This document shows, one piece after another, positions 1-9,532 of a stretch of DNA of 64,000 nt. Under the pieces are notes generated by a model that saw only the letters and a program-made list of their open reading frames with translations, was not told the origin of the DNA and ran no database searches. Each line of letters opens with the position of its first letter. Within the stretch, counting starts at the first letter, position 1. The position numbers were made by a program, and so were the translations under genes. Origin of the DNA: Achromobacter mucicolens. GTDB taxonomy: Bacteria; Pseudomonadota; Gammaproteobacteria; Burkholderiales; Burkholderiaceae_B. The stretch is from the NCBI RefSeq assembly GCF_902859725.1, contig NZ_CADIJP010000006.1, positions 1-64,000 of the forward strand, given 5' to 3'.

Positions 1-636
1 GGCAAGCCGCCCACAGCCACGCAGACCGCGCCGGCGGCCGCCGGCCCGCTGCGCCGCGACCGCGCGTTCGTGACGCTGGCCGCCGGCATGGCGCTCGGCC
101 TGTTCGCCCAGATCGGCCTGATCGCGCACCTGCTGTCGCTGCTGGCGCCGCTGCTGGGCGCGCAGACGGCGGGGCTGGCAATGGGACTTGCCACCGCCAG
201 CGCCATCGCCGGACGCTCGCTCGTCGGCTGGCTGATGCCTCCGGCGGCCGACCGCCGCCGGATCGCCTGCGCGGCCTATGCCGTGCAGATCGCCGGGTCG
301 CTGGTGCTGATGTTGGCCGGGGAACACGTGTGGGCGGTGTGGGCAGGCGTGGTGCTGTTCGGGTCGGGCATCGGCAACGCCACGTCCCTGCCGCCCCTGA
401 TCGCGCAGGCGGAGTTCGCGCGCGAGGAGGCGGCCCGGGTGGTGCCCCTGATCGTGGCGCTGTCGCAAGGCGCTTATGCCTTTGCGCCGGCCGCATTCGG
501 GGCGTTGCGGACCCTGTTGCAGCCGACGGGGCTGGCGCTGCCGGGTTTCCTGGCCGCCGCCGCCGTATTGCAGTTGGCCGCCATCCTGTGCTTGACCGCG
601 GGTCGTGGCGCGCATGCCAGGCGCGGCGCGTCCTGA
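1..636 (+). CDS. MFS transporter, C-terminal part (5' end outside window)
   Basis: The reading frame is open from base 1, so the start lies upstream of the window. The visible 211 residues form about six hydrophobic segments separated by short Arg-rich loops (for example RRDR near residue 18 and DRRR near residue 84). This is typical of the second half of a major facilitator superfamily permease, which moves small solutes through the inner membrane by proton coupling. The sequence ends in a hydrophobic helix and an Arg-rich tail. It faces a reverse-strand gene 5 bp downstream, so the two genes converge. The substrate cannot be told from this part. Confidence 0.75.
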   Translation, partial: GKPPTATQTAPAAAGPLRRDRAFVTLAAGMALGLFAQIGLIAHLLSLLAPLLGAQTAGLAMGLATASAIAGRSLVGWLMPPAADRRRIACAAYAVQIAGSLVLMLAGEHVWAVWAGVVLFGSGIGNATSLPPLIAQAEFAREEAARVVPLIVALSQGAYAFAPAAFGALRTLLQPTGLALPGFLAAAAVLQLAAILCLTAGRGAHARRGAS

Positions 637-641
637 CGCCT

Positions 642-1274
642 TCAGGCGCCGCCGCCGCGCCGCGCCACCAGGCCGGCCATGACCGCGTCGCCGCGTTCGT
701 TGACCAGCCCCTCGGCCACGCCCTCGCGATCGGCCGCGTTGCGGTTCTGACTGACCTTCCACTTGCCTTCGATGCGCGCAATGGGGATTTCCACGCCGAT
801 GATGGCGCGCATCTGCGCGGCGATGAAGTCGGCGGGCGCCTCGTCCACGCGCCACGGCTGGGCACGGGCGCGCTCCTGGCTATCGGTCAGGGCCTCCAGC
901 TGGGCGCGCAGCCACGCCGGATCGTCCTGGATGACAGGCGTGCCCCACACGTGGACAGCCACGAAATTCCAGGTGGGCACCACCTTGTGCGTCTCCGCCT
1001 TGGTCGCGTACCAGGACGGCGTGATATAGGCCTGCGCGCCGTGGAAGGCCACCAGGCACTCGCGTCCCGACGCCAGCTCGGCAAGCTGCGGATTGGCGCG
1101 CGCCACGTGCAGGCGCAGGACGCCATGCGAGCCTTCGGGATAAAGCAGACAGGGAATGTGATTGGCCATCAGCCCGCCGTCGCCGCTGGTGCAGACGACG
1201 CCCAGCGGGTGGGCGCGGATGAACTCGTGCTGGATATCCAGCGAATCTTCGCGAAAGGCGGACGGCAGGTACAT
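642..1274 (-). CDS. FMN-binding negative transcriptional regulator, PaiB-like
   Basis: The 210-residue protein starts MYLPSAFRE and has the PaiB-family pattern: an N-terminal split-barrel flavin-binding fold with ANHIPCLLYP near residue 37, HVARANPQ near 56, and SWYATK-type and NFVAVHVWG segments near 87-112. The C-terminal half carries EGKWKVSQNRNAADREGV, the usual end of the family. PaiB of Bacillus represses protease and sporulation genes, while most proteobacterial members have no proven target. The length matches the family. It is transcribed away from the small gene at 1410-1604 and converges with the MFS gene. The family call is firm; the regulated genes are unknown. Confidence 0.85.
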   Translation of the reverse strand: MYLPSAFREDSLDIQHEFIRAHPLGVVCTSGDGGLMANHIPCLLYPEGSHGVLRLHVARANPQLAELASGRECLVAFHGAQAYITPSWYATKAETHKVVPTWNFVAVHVWGTPVIQDDPAWLRAQLEALTDSQERARAQPWRVDEAPADFIAAQMRAIIGVEIPIARIEGKWKVSQNRNAADREGVAEGLVNERGDAVMAGLVARRGGGA

Positions 1275-1409
1275 GATGGCGGCGCGATGAAAAGGTCAGG
1301 AAAGCGACAACATACCGCGCGCGTGGCCCCACTGAAAGAGCCACACCCTCCGCATTTCATGGAGCCAAGAACCTCGCGCCCCAATTGGCGCCGCCAATGC
1401 GTCTCGCTG

Positions 1410-1604
1410 CTATCGTCGGGATCGCGCGTAGGCAGCGTTCATGCGTTCGCGGGCCTCGGTTTCATGCGCAAAGGCGCGGTCGTAGTTTTCAAGGCAGCCG
1501 GGCGTGGGACTGGGCCACTGGATCGCGGCGATTGCTTCGGTCAGTTCATCGCGGGCCCGCTGCCATTCCTTGACGGCGGCATACCATTCGTTGGCGGTGT
1601 CCAT
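1410..1604 (-). CDS. Small hypothetical protein, 64 aa
   Basis: I do not recognise this family. The start is well supported by an AGAAGGAGA ribosome-binding site ending about 6 nt before the ATG. The product is a charged, probably mostly helical soluble protein with a WYAAVKEWQRARDEL segment, two tryptophans in the first 17 residues and an acidic/basic C-terminal helix. It has no signal peptide or membrane segment. It sits alone between the PaiB-like gene and a forward-strand lipoprotein gene. Confidence 0.6.
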   Translation of the reverse strand: MDTANEWYAAVKEWQRARDELTEAIAAIQWPSPTPGCLENYDRAFAHETEARERMNAAYARSRR

Positions 1605-1829
1605 AGATGTCTCCTTCTATGTGCACATGCTCATCGTAGCGCTAGCCGCGGCCAGCAAGACAGCGTTTTCGCATGGTCAGAAGGATGATGCGGCCAGGCA
1701 CGCAGCCGACGCCCGCAGCCAAAAAAATAGCCGCGGCAGCGCGAGTTTCGGGCAGATAATTGCCAGCATGAATCGTGCCGGTCTTGTGTCCGCCGCCGCG
1801 GACGCCGTTGTCTGAAAAGGAAAGCCCCC

Positions 1830-2528
1830 ATGAAGCCCAACCTCGCACTGCGCGCGGCCTGCTGCGCACTCATCGGACTGGCCGGCTGCACCAATCTGCC
1901 CAAGGCCAAGGACTATTCCACCGCGCTTGGCGAACCCCAGAGCCAGCTCCAGCAGGACCCAAACTGGAGCGGCGGCCGCATCTGGGTCCGGCCAGGGCCG
2001 CCGATCGGCAGCCAGTTCGACAAAAAGCTGCTCATGGAGAATGTGACCTACATTCCCGGCGACCGGCCTGACGAGTTGGACTTTCGCGACAATGCCGAAC
2101 TGCGGCAACGCGTGCTGGACTACATGAACGCCGCCTTGCGCCGCGAGTTTTCGCAGGCCGGCTATCAGCTGATATCGGCGCCCGCGCCGCGCTCGGTGCG
2201 GCTGCGGGCCGCCATCACGGGCACCTTCCGCAACGATCGCGATCCGCGCCCGGGCGAGTACGTGCCGATCGGCTACGTGCTGGGCCAGACGGCCAAGGCC
2301 GCGGGCCTGCGCGATCAATCGGCGCGGCTGTTGATCGAAGCCTCGGCACGCGATGCCACCACCAACCAGCTGCTGATCGCCTCGATGGGCGCCGTCACGG
2401 GCAGCAACCTGCCCGAGAGCCGCAAGCCCACGGCGGCCGACGTGCAAGGTGCCATCGACGACTGGGCGCGCCGCGTTCGAGAGCAGTTCGACCGCATCTG
2501 GGTCGCGGAAATTCCCAAAACGCCGTGA
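1830..2528 (+). CDS. DUF3313-type lipoprotein
   Basis: The 232-residue product begins with a lipoprotein signal peptide (positive N-terminus, hydrophobic core, lipobox GLAGC with the acylated Cys at about residue 20), so it should be anchored in the envelope. The body has features I associate with DUF3313 lipoproteins: a GGRIWVRPGP segment, DRPDELDF, a helix RVLDYMNAALRREF, and a conserved DQSARLLIEASARDATT stretch. Function is unknown; the family is periplasmic or outer-membrane associated. An AAAGGAAAG ribosome-binding site precedes the ATG. The gene is monocistronic as far as visible. Confidence 0.7.
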   Translation: MKPNLALRAACCALIGLAGCTNLPKAKDYSTALGEPQSQLQQDPNWSGGRIWVRPGPPIGSQFDKKLLMENVTYIPGDRPDELDFRDNAELRQRVLDYMNAALRREFSQAGYQLISAPAPRSVRLRAAITGTFRNDRDPRPGEYVPIGYVLGQTAKAAGLRDQSARLLIEASARDATTNQLLIASMGAVTGSNLPESRKPTAADVQGAIDDWARRVREQFDRIWVAEIPKTP

Positions 2529-2645
2529 TGCGCGGGTGACCATTTTCCGCTGCATATCACGATGTGATGAATATTGACGTCAACCCTCACTTACCCAGGG
2601 ACCACGGCTAATGCTACTGTTCCGCCTGTGCAAGGAGTACATGCA

Positions 2646-2813
2646 ATGGATCAGAAAACAAAGCCCTGGGCATTTCCCAAACCCCACCCCGAAAACACGC
2701 CCCGCGGCGAGCGCAACAAACAAGAGTTCGACACGCCGCCCAAGGAAGAAAAGCCCGCGGCCAAACCGCGCGCCAAAAAGCAGACGCCTGCGACAGGACG
2801 GGCTCGCCCGTGA
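2646..2813 (+). CDS. Small Lys/Pro-rich hypothetical protein, 55 aa
   Basis: The start at the ATG reading MDQKTKPW is chosen because AAGGAG lies 9 nt upstream; an upstream in-frame GTG-type extension lacks such a site. The product is highly basic and proline rich (PKPHPENTPRGE, then alternating Lys, Pro and Ala) and looks disordered. Its stop codon overlaps the GTG start of the next gene (GTGA), so the two are translationally coupled. Function unknown. Confidence 0.55.
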   Translation: MDQKTKPWAFPKPHPENTPRGERNKQEFDTPPKEEKPAAKPRAKKQTPATGRARP

Positions 2814-3427
2814 GGCTGACGGCAAAGGTCTGTGCGGCCGCCGGGGCAGCGCTTTGCGCGCTGTCCATGGCCGCCGCCGCAACGCCCGACTTGCAGACAG
2901 GCGACATGGTTTTCCAGCAATCGCGATCGGCGCAAAGCCTGGCCATCCAACAGGCCACGCATTCGCCCTATAGCCACATGGGCATGATCGTGACGCGCCA
3001 AGGCCAGACCTACGTCCTCGAGGCCGCGGCACGCGTCAGCTACACCCCCCTCTCCCAATGGATCGCGCAAGGCGAGCGCGGCCATTACGTCGTCAAGCGG
3101 CTGCGCGACGCATCGCAGCTCACGCCCGACGCGCGCACCCGCCTGGCCAAGGCGGGCGCCGCCTATGTGGGCAAGCCCTACGATCTGGCGTTCGCCTGGT
3201 CGGACGACCAGATCTATTGCTCCGAACTGGTCTGGAAGATCTACGAGCGCGTCCTCGGCGTGCAGATTGGCGCGCTGGCCCCGCTGAAAAGCTTCGATCT
3301 GGCCTCGCCCGCCGTGCAGGCCAAGATGCAGGAACGCTACGGCAAGCGCATTCCCTGGGAAGAACCCATCATCTCGCCGGCCGCCATGTTCGCGTCGGAC
3401 CAACTGGTGACCGTCGGCACCTTCTGA
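2810..3427 (+). CDS. YiiX/YebB-like NlpC/P60-superfamily cysteine hydrolase, exported
   Basis: The 205-residue product starts with GTG, overlapping the stop of the small upstream gene by 4 nt. A signal peptide ends near ALSMAAAATPD. The mature part shows the permuted NlpC/P60 (YiiX) signature: LQTGDMVFQ at the start, a HSPYSHMGMI motif carrying the conserved His, and YCSELVWKIY carrying the conserved Cys with the D-x-x-Y context before it. These enzymes are cysteine peptidase- or amidase-like and act in the periplasm or on lipid or peptidoglycan substrates; the substrate here is unknown. The length is normal for the family. Confidence 0.8.
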   Translation: MRLTAKVCAAAGAALCALSMAAAATPDLQTGDMVFQQSRSAQSLAIQQATHSPYSHMGMIVTRQGQTYVLEAAARVSYTPLSQWIAQGERGHYVVKRLRDASQLTPDARTRLAKAGAAYVGKPYDLAFAWSDDQIYCSELVWKIYERVLGVQIGALAPLKSFDLASPAVQAKMQERYGKRIPWEEPIISPAAMFASDQLVTVGTF

Positions 3428-3496
3428 CGGCGGCGCGCCGCGCTGATAACGGCGCGCGCCGTGGGGCATCATGCCCGCGCCGCCCGCCTGAAACGC

Positions 3497-4885
3497 TCAG
3501 CGTACCGGCACGGTGTCCTTGTAGAGCACCCCGTCCTTCATGATGACCAGGAAGTTTTTTTCCGGGTCACCGATCAGCGAGATGTCTTCAATGGGGTTGC
3601 CATCGACCAACAGCAGATCGGCAAGCGCCCCCTCGCGCACCACGCCCAGGTCGCCGCGGTAAGGATTGCGCTTGCCCGACAACTTGAGCAATTCGGCGTT
3701 CGTGCCGGTCGCCATCATGAGCGTCTGTGCCGGCGTGTACCACCGCGTGAGGCTGGCGAGGATCCTGCCCTGCTGCGCCGCCAGCTGGCTGGAAAAAAGG
3801 ATGTCGGTGCCGAACGCCGTCTTCAGTTTGTACTTGATCGCCAACTGATAGGTCCGGTCGGTGCCGGCAAAGACCTCCTGCGCTTTTTGCCATTGGTCCG
3901 AGCCGCGGGGAAAGGCGTCTGCCAGTTCGTCCGGAAAGGGCTGCGTGCTAAGCCATACGCCCGATCGGGCCATCAGCTGCGCCGTTTCCTCATCCATCAT
4001 GCTGCCGTGCTCGATGCTCTGCACGCCCGCCTTGATGGCCCGCTGGATGGCGGTGGGCGTGTAGGCGTGCACCGCCACGTAGGTGCCCCAATCCGTCGCG
4101 GCCTCCACCGCCGCGCGAAGCTCGGGCTCGGTGAACGTCACGACGTCCAGCGGGCTGTGCGGCGACGACACGCCTCCACCGCCGGTCAGCTTGATCTGCG
4201 TCGCGCCCTGCATGAGTTGCTCGCGCGTGCGCAGGCGCACTTCGTCGGGGCTGTCGGCGATGGTGCTGTCGCCGGCCAGATCGTGCCGCGACGCTGGCGC
4301 CCCTAGCGTGCGCGGCAGGTCCGCCATCGAACGGAAATCGCCATGCCCGCTGGTCACGCTGATCATCGCGCCGGACGGGTAAATGCGTGGGCCCGGGATC
4401 ACGCCCTGATCCACCGCCTGCTTCAGGCTGAACGCCGAGCCGCCCAGGTCCCGCACCGTGGTGAAGCCGCGCATCAGCGTCTTCCCCGCCTCCACGCCCG
4501 CGACAATGTTCAGGTAGGTCGGATCCTGGGTCATCGCCACGGCCAGCGGCACGCCGACGAACATGCTGTGCCAATGCATGTCGATCAGCCCCGGCATGAG
4601 CGTGCGCCCGCCGCCGTCGATGACCCGCGCGCCGTCGGCCGACACCTTGTCGCGCGACACCCTCTCGATGACGTTGCCGTGGACCAGCACGCTGCTCGCC
4701 GGACTCAGCTCGCCCGACACGCCGTCGAAGATGCGGACATTTTCGAAGAGGATCCGGGAATCGGCCGCGGCCTGCGCGCCCGGCGGCGGCGCCGCTTGGG
4801 CCGCGGGCAAGGAATGGGAATGCGCCGACGCAGCCCCGAAAATCAGCAATGCCGCCGTGAATGCAATACCAGTCCTGACAACCAT
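3497..4885 (-). CDS. Secreted amidohydrolase (imidazolonepropionase-like metal-dependent hydrolase)
   Basis: The start is set at the ATG at 4885 (MVVRTGIAF), which opens a signal peptide ending near SAHSHS. The longer open frame upstream is antisense to the permease gene. The 462-residue protein has the amidohydrolase order: an N-terminal beta-sandwich with IFDGVSGE, the metal-binding HxH in LIDMHWHS, carboxylated-Lys-type region QIKLTGGGG, VAVHAY, QSIEHGS and the late Asp in FGTDILF. It ends with the returning sandwich LADLLLVDGNP. Relatives hydrolyse cyclic amides or dipeptides such as Xaa-Pro. It lies 29 bp downstream of the SLC13 permease and is probably cotranscribed, which suggests processing of an imported or excreted compound. 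The substrate is not known. Confidence 0.85.
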   Translation of the reverse strand: MVVRTGIAFTAALLIFGAASAHSHSLPAAQAAPPPGAQAAADSRILFENVRIFDGVSGELSPASSVLVHGNVIERVSRDKVSADGARVIDGGGRTLMPGLIDMHWHSMFVGVPLAVAMTQDPTYLNIVAGVEAGKTLMRGFTTVRDLGGSAFSLKQAVDQGVIPGPRIYPSGAMISVTSGHGDFRSMADLPRTLGAPASRHDLAGDSTIADSPDEVRLRTREQLMQGATQIKLTGGGGVSSPHSPLDVVTFTEPELRAAVEAATDWGTYVAVHAYTPTAIQRAIKAGVQSIEHGSMMDEETAQLMARSGVWLSTQPFPDELADAFPRGSDQWQKAQEVFAGTDRTYQLAIKYKLKTAFGTDILFSSQLAAQQGRILASLTRWYTPAQTLMMATGTNAELLKLSGKRNPYRGDLGVVREGALADLLLVDGNPIEDISLIGDPEKNFLVIMKDGVLYKDTVPVR

Positions 4886-4914
4886 GATCGCGCCTCTGGG
4901 TGAGTCATCCGCCT

Positions 4915-6735
4915 TCAGGACGGAAACAGGATCGGGATCAGCAACACGCTGACCACCAGGGAAAACAAGGTCAATGGCGTTCCGATCTTCAGATAGTCGG
5001 CAAAGCCAAAGCCCCCCGCCACGCTGACCAGCGCATTGGAAGGCGTGGACACTGGCGACATGAACGCCGCGGACGACGCGATGGCCACCGTCATCGCAAA
5101 CGCGTAGGGCGAAGCATGCAGGCTTTCGGCGATGCTGATCGCCACCGGGCCCATCAGCACGGCAGTGGCCGTGCCCGACACCACCACGCCCAACGTGACG
5201 GTCGCCACGAACACCAGCGCCAGCTGTCCGTAGATGCCCCAGTCGCCCGAATAGTGCAGCAGGAACTGCGCGGCCATATCGACGCCGCCGCTGCGCTTGA
5301 GCGCCAGCGCAAAAGGCAGCATGCCCACGATCAGGATCAGCGCGCGCCAGTTGATCGACCGGTACGCCACGTCCAGCGTCACACAGCCGAACAGGCCCAT
5401 CATCAGGCCGCCGATCAGACCCGCCATCACGTTGGGCACCCAGTCGGTCAGCATCAGGAACACGACCGTCGCCAGCGAGAACAGCGCGTGAAGGGCGCGA
5501 TTGGGCACCGGCACCAGCGAATCGGCTTCGACCGGCATGGCCAGGCTGACCAGATCGTGCTCTTCGGCCTGCAGCGAGAAAATGCCTGCCCACGGGCCGA
5601 CCACCAGCAGCGTGTCACCCACGCGCATCTTTGCATTGGGCAGGTCGCGCATGGCCTCCTTGCCGCGCCACAGGCCGACAACAAAGAGCCCGTGCCGGGC
5701 CAGCACCACGGATTCACGGGCATTTGCGCCCTCCAGCCGCGACTCCGAGGGGATGATGACCTCCATCATGCCCACGTCGCGCGCCTGATCGGTGAAGTAC
5801 ACCCCGGACATCGCCAGCCGCTTGACCTGATGCCGGGCGCAGAATCCGTCGATGTCGAAACCTTCGGCGTCCATGTCCAGCAACAGGATGTCGCCCGCTT
5901 CCAGCACGTCGTCCGCCGTGGGGCGCATCACGGCCCGGGCGAAGCGCGAGTGCCGCTCGATGGCGATGACGAACGCCGCCTTGCCCAGTTCGCCCGCCCA
6001 CATGCCAAGCTGACGACCGGCCAGATCGGAGTCGTCCTGCACCAGCAGGCGGCAGGCCCGGTTCTGCAGGGAATACTTGGTGACCCAGTCGCCGAAGCTG
6101 GGCCGGTTCGCGGCGCGCGCCCCCTGGCCCGCGTCGATCAGATTGCGCGCAAACAGCATGTAGGCGATGCCACCGGCCAGGACGACAATGCCGATCGGCG
6201 TGAAGTCAAAGAAGCGAAAGCCCGCGTAGCCCGCATAGCCCAGCGCGCTGTTGAGCACCAGGTTCGGCGTGGTCGCCACCAGCGTCAGCATGCCGCTCAT
6301 GGCTGCCGCCGCGCCCATCGGCATCAGGATCCGGCGGCTGGCCATGCCGGACTTGCGCGCGATCCGCAGGACGATGGGAATGAAGATGGCGACCACGGCC
6401 GTGGAGCTCATCACCGCGCCCATCGAGCCGACGGCCCCCATCACCAGCAGCACCAGCCATCTCTCGCTCTTGCCGCCATGCCGCAGCAGCAGGTCGCCCA
6501 CGGCCTGCGCGACACCCGTGCGCACCAGCCCCTCGCCCACGACGAACAGGCAGGCGATCAGGATGATGTTGGGATTGGAGAATCCGTCCAGCGCCTCGCG
6601 GTAGGTCACCGTGCCGCTGAATGGCAGCAGCAGCATGACCAGCAGCGCCACGGCATCGGACCGGGGCCGCCCGATGACAAACAGCACGACAGCCGCGCAA
6701 AGGATGGTGAGGACGATTGCCAGTTCGCTGACCAT
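4915..6735 (-). CDS. SLC13/DASS-family permease with two RCK_C (TrkA-C) domains
   Basis: The 606-residue inner-membrane protein has an N-terminal bundle of about five or six helices with the family motif SNPNIILIAC near residue 50. A cytoplasmic insert spans roughly residues 215-400 with two TrkA-C-like modules (ends such as GDTLLVVGP), and a C-terminal bundle follows with SGTATAVLMGP and SPVSTPSNALV. Members move anions (sulfate, di- or tricarboxylates) with sodium or protons. The RCK_C insert is a regulatory ligand-binding module seen in the YbhI/SLC13-TrkA subgroup. It follows the second ArcD-like gene by 25 bp. Substrate unknown. Confidence 0.85.
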   Translation of the reverse strand: MVSELAIVLTILCAAVVLFVIGRPRSDAVALLVMLLLPFSGTVTYREALDGFSNPNIILIACLFVVGEGLVRTGVAQAVGDLLLRHGGKSERWLVLLVMGAVGSMGAVMSSTAVVAIFIPIVLRIARKSGMASRRILMPMGAAAAMSGMLTLVATTPNLVLNSALGYAGYAGFRFFDFTPIGIVVLAGGIAYMLFARNLIDAGQGARAANRPSFGDWVTKYSLQNRACRLLVQDDSDLAGRQLGMWAGELGKAAFVIAIERHSRFARAVMRPTADDVLEAGDILLLDMDAEGFDIDGFCARHQVKRLAMSGVYFTDQARDVGMMEVIIPSESRLEGANARESVVLARHGLFVVGLWRGKEAMRDLPNAKMRVGDTLLVVGPWAGIFSLQAEEHDLVSLAMPVEADSLVPVPNRALHALFSLATVVFLMLTDWVPNVMAGLIGGLMMGLFGCVTLDVAYRSINWRALILIVGMLPFALALKRSGGVDMAAQFLLHYSGDWGIYGQLALVFVATVTLGVVVSGTATAVLMGPVAISIAESLHASPYAFAMTVAIASSAAFMSPVSTPSNALVSVAGGFGFADYLKIGTPLTLFSLVVSVLLIPILFPS

Positions 6736-6760
6736 TGCCGTGCGGCTCCTTCGCGCGTCC

Positions 6761-8191
6761 CTAGAACGCCGTGTTGCCCGTGCTGATCGCCCACACGCCG
6801 ATGCCGCACGACACCAGCACCAGAATCAGGATCGGCCATTCATACGGGGCAAAGATGTTGCCGCGCTGCTCCCGGCGGGAGATCAGAAAGAGAATCGTGC
6901 CAGGCGCATAGATGACGCACGACAGGACGAAATACCGGAAGCCGCCCGCGTACACCAGCCCGGCCGCATAGACCGTCGCGGCCGCCGCCAGCGCCAGCTC
7001 GATCTTGCGCCGCCCGCCCCAGCCGTTGTAGGTTTCACCGCGCACGGTCAGCATCAGCCCAAACGCCGCCACGAAGAAATACGGCATCAGGCTCATCGAA
7101 CTGGCCATGTTCTTGAGCAGCACGAAGGTGTCTTCGGTAAAGAGCGTGACGATCAGAAAGAGCTGCACGATGCCGTTGCTGAGCCAGAGCGCGGCTGCCG
7201 GCACGCCGTGGCGGTTTTCGCGGCCCAGGAACGACGGCATGATGCCCGCGCCCGCCGCGGCGCGCAGCACTTCGGCCGCCAGCAGGATCCACGCCAGATA
7301 GGCGCCCGCCACAGACACCATCAGCCCCACGCTGACCAGCATGCCGCCCCACGGCCCGACCACCGCGCGCAACACGCCCGCCATGGACGGGTTGCGCAGC
7401 GCCGCGATCTCCGCGCGCGGCAGCACGCCGTACGACAGCATCGTCACCATCACCAGCAGCGCCAGCACCAGCAAAAAACCCACAATGGTCGCAACCGCCA
7501 CGTCCTCGCGCCGCTTGGCGTAGCGCGAATAAACGCTGGCGCCTTCCACCCCCAGGAACACGAACACCGTGACCAGCATCGTGTTGCGCACCTGCTCGAA
7601 AAGACTGCCCTTGCCTTCACCGCTGAGCCCCTCGGCGATGTTCGCGCGCAGCACGTCCAGGTCCACGGCAAAGGCGGCAAAGACGATGAAGATCGCAATC
7701 GGGACGACCTTGGCGATGGTGACGACCGTGTTCATCCCGGCGGCCTGACGGATGCCGCGCAGGATCAGGAAATGGGTAGACCACAACAGCACCGAAGACA
7801 CCAGCACGGCCGGCACGGTGTCGCCATCACCGAAGAACGGCAGCACGGCGCCCAGCGTTCCCTTGAAGATGACGAAGTAGCTGACGTTGCCCAGGCAAGC
7901 GGCCGTCCAGTAGCCCAGCGCCGCCAGAAACCCCAGATACAGCCCGAAGCCCGCCTTGGCGTACGCGAAGATGCCCGTGTCCAGGTCGGGACGCCGGCGC
8001 GCCAGGAACTGGAAGACCATCGCCAGCGTCAACATGCCCGTGCCGGCAATGGCCCAGGCCACCATGCCGCCCACCGGACCGGTATTGCGCGCAAACACGC
8101 TGGGCAGCGAAAAGATCCCCGCCCCCACCATCGAACCCACTACCATGGCGGCAAGCGCCATGCGAGAAAGTTTGGCAGTTTCCCCGCTCAC
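6761..8191 (-). CDS. APC-family amino acid antiporter, ArcD-like (second copy)
   Basis: The start is placed at GTG 8191, preceded by CAGGAGA; the open frame continues further upstream but has no better site. The 476-residue protein carries the APC signature [15 protein letters not shown] at the first helix, about 12 membrane segments, and the [15 protein letters not shown] segment in the sixth-helix region that is typical of the arginine/ornithine (ArcD/YdgI) group. It is clearly paralogous to the product of 9533-10954: both contain GSM(V/I)[16 protein letters not shown] and an almost identical SLMPY region. It lies downstream of arcA, so it probably exchanges arginine for citrulline or ornithine at the inner membrane. 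The exact counter-substrate is inference. Confidence 0.8.
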   Translation of the reverse strand: MSGETAKLSRMALAAMVVGSMVGAGIFSLPSVFARNTGPVGGMVAWAIAGTGMLTLAMVFQFLARRRPDLDTGIFAYAKAGFGLYLGFLAALGYWTAACLGNVSYFVIFKGTLGAVLPFFGDGDTVPAVLVSSVLLWSTHFLILRGIRQAAGMNTVVTIAKVVPIAIFIVFAAFAVDLDVLRANIAEGLSGEGKGSLFEQVRNTMLVTVFVFLGVEGASVYSRYAKRREDVAVATIVGFLLVLALLVMVTMLSYGVLPRAEIAALRNPSMAGVLRAVVGPWGGMLVSVGLMVSVAGAYLAWILLAAEVLRAAAGAGIMPSFLGRENRHGVPAAALWLSNGIVQLFLIVTLFTEDTFVLLKNMASSMSLMPYFFVAAFGLMLTVRGETYNGWGGRRKIELALAAAATVYAAGLVYAGGFRYFVLSCVIYAPGTILFLISRREQRGNIFAPYEWPILILVLVSCGIGVWAISTGNTAF

Positions 8192-8229
8192 GATCTTCTC
8201 CTGAAAAAGACCCAGTGCTTGCCCCGCCC

Positions 8230-8260
8230 GCGCGGCCGTCCCCCTCCGGAACGGCCGCGC
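8230..8260. repeat. Perfect 10-bp inverted repeat between arcA and the second arcD-like gene
   Basis: The arms GCGCGGCCGT and ACGGCCGCGC are separated by 11 nt. The hairpin lies in the 83-bp gap between the arcA stop and the downstream antiporter start. It has no T-tract, so it looks like an mRNA-stabilising or attenuating intercistronic stem-loop rather than a full terminator. Function inferred from position only. Confidence 0.5.
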
Positions 8261-8274
8261 ACGCCGATCCCCCG

Positions 8275-9516
8275 TTAAGCGGCATCCCGCGAGATCGGGC
8301 ACGTCATGCAATGCCCGCCGCCGCGGCCCCGGCCCAGTTCCGCGCCGACGAAGGTGATGACCTCGATGCCCGCCTTGCGCAGCAGCGTGTTGGTGTAGAC
8401 GTTCCGGTCATAGGCCAGCACCACCCCGGGCGAGATGCAGACCAGATTGGCGCCGCTGTCCCACTGCGTGCGCTCGCGGACATAGGCGTTGCCGCCGGTC
8501 TCGACCACGCGCATCTTCTTGACGCCCAGCGCCTCGCCGATCACGTCCACGAGCGAGCCCTTGTCCTTGTGCAGCTCCAGCGAGCCCGGGGTGCTGCCCG
8601 GCCGGTACGAGAACGCCTGGACGTTGTTGACGATGTCGGGATACATCAGCACGCAGTCACGGTCCGCGAAGGTCAGCACGGTATCCAGGTGCATGGCCGC
8701 CCGCAGCTTGGGCATGGCCGCCACGATCACCCGGTCGGCCGCGTTCTTGGCGAAGAGCGTGGCCGCCAGCTGGCTGATTGCCTGGCGCGACGTGCGTTCG
8801 CTCATGCCGATCATCACCGTGCGGTTGCCAATCGGCATGACGTCGCCGCCTTCCAGCGTGGCCAGTCCGTGGTCGGCCGTGGGGTCGCCCCACCAGACAT
8901 TCACCTTGCCGGCAAAGCGCGGATGGAACTTGTAGATGGACGACGTCAGGATCGTCTCTTCGTGCCGCGCGGGCCAGTAAAGCGGATTGAGCGTCACGCC
9001 GCCGTAGATCCAGCAGGTCGTGTCGCGCGTGTACAGCGTGTTGGGCAGCGGCGGCAGCAGGTATTCCGTGACGCCCGCGGCCTCCTTGATCAGCATGAGC
9101 TGTTCCCCGCCCACCGACTCGGGAAACTCGTCGGTCGACAGCCCCCCGATCAGCGTCTCGGCCAGCTTGCGCGGCGCCAGCCCGTCCAGGTAGCTGCGGA
9201 TCTCATCGAGCAATCCCAGCCCGACCTGGTTCGCCACCACCTGGTTGTCAAGGATCCACTTCTTTGCTTCGGGTATCGCGACCGTTTCGGCCAGCAGATT
9301 GTGCATTTCCAGCACGTCCACGCCGCGGTCCCGCATCTTGGTCATGAAGTCGAAATGGTCGCGCTTGGCGTTGTCGACCCACATGACGTCGTCGAACAGC
9401 AACGCATCGCAATTGGAGGGCGTCAATCTTTCGTGGGCGCGTCCCGGCGCGCAGACCATCACCGTGCGCAATTGCCCGACTTCTGAATGGACTCCAAATT
9501 CCTCGGTATCAGCCAT
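8275..9516 (-). CDS. arcA: Arginine deiminase
   Basis: This enzyme hydrolyses L-arginine to L-citrulline and ammonia, the first step of the ADI pathway in the cytoplasm. The 413-residue length is standard. Family landmarks are visible in order: [19 protein letters not shown] at the N-terminus, [16 protein letters not shown] near 165, [21 protein letters not shown] (guanidino-recognition region), LDTVLTF, and the C-terminal nucleophile loop GGGHCMTCP with the catalytic Cys at about residue 403. It is sandwiched between two ArcD-like antiporters. The usual arcB (ornithine carbamoyltransferase) and arcC (carbamate kinase) partners are absent from the cluster. I saw no FNR/ANR-type box just upstream. 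Confidence 0.95.
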   Translation of the reverse strand: MADTEEFGVHSEVGQLRTVMVCAPGRAHERLTPSNCDALLFDDVMWVDNAKRDHFDFMTKMRDRGVDVLEMHNLLAETVAIPEAKKWILDNQVVANQVGLGLLDEIRSYLDGLAPRKLAETLIGGLSTDEFPESVGGEQLMLIKEAAGVTEYLLPPLPNTLYTRDTTCWIYGGVTLNPLYWPARHEETILTSSIYKFHPRFAGKVNVWWGDPTADHGLATLEGGDVMPIGNRTVMIGMSERTSRQAISQLAATLFAKNAADRVIVAAMPKLRAAMHLDTVLTFADRDCVLMYPDIVNNVQAFSYRPGSTPGSLELHKDKGSLVDVIGEALGVKKMRVVETGGNAYVRERTQWDSGANLVCISPGVVLAYDRNVYTNTLLRKAGIEVITFVGAELGRGRGGGHCMTCPISRDAA

Positions 9517-9532
9517 GACTAGCTCCCAGACG

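Noticed and set aside
330-1688. 452-codon forward ORF across the MFS end and the PaiB-like gene
   Set aside because: It is antisense to well-recognised genes; the high GC content creates long open antisense frames, and the translation is Arg/Gly/Ala-rich without domains.
4900-6786. 628-codon forward ORF opposite the SLC13 permease
   Set aside because: It is an antisense shadow rich in His, Gln and Arg. The reverse frame encodes a clear membrane transporter.
6611-8278. 555-codon forward ORF opposite the ArcD-like antiporter
   Set aside because: Same antisense pattern of His/Arg/Gln; the reverse strand carries a normal APC permease.
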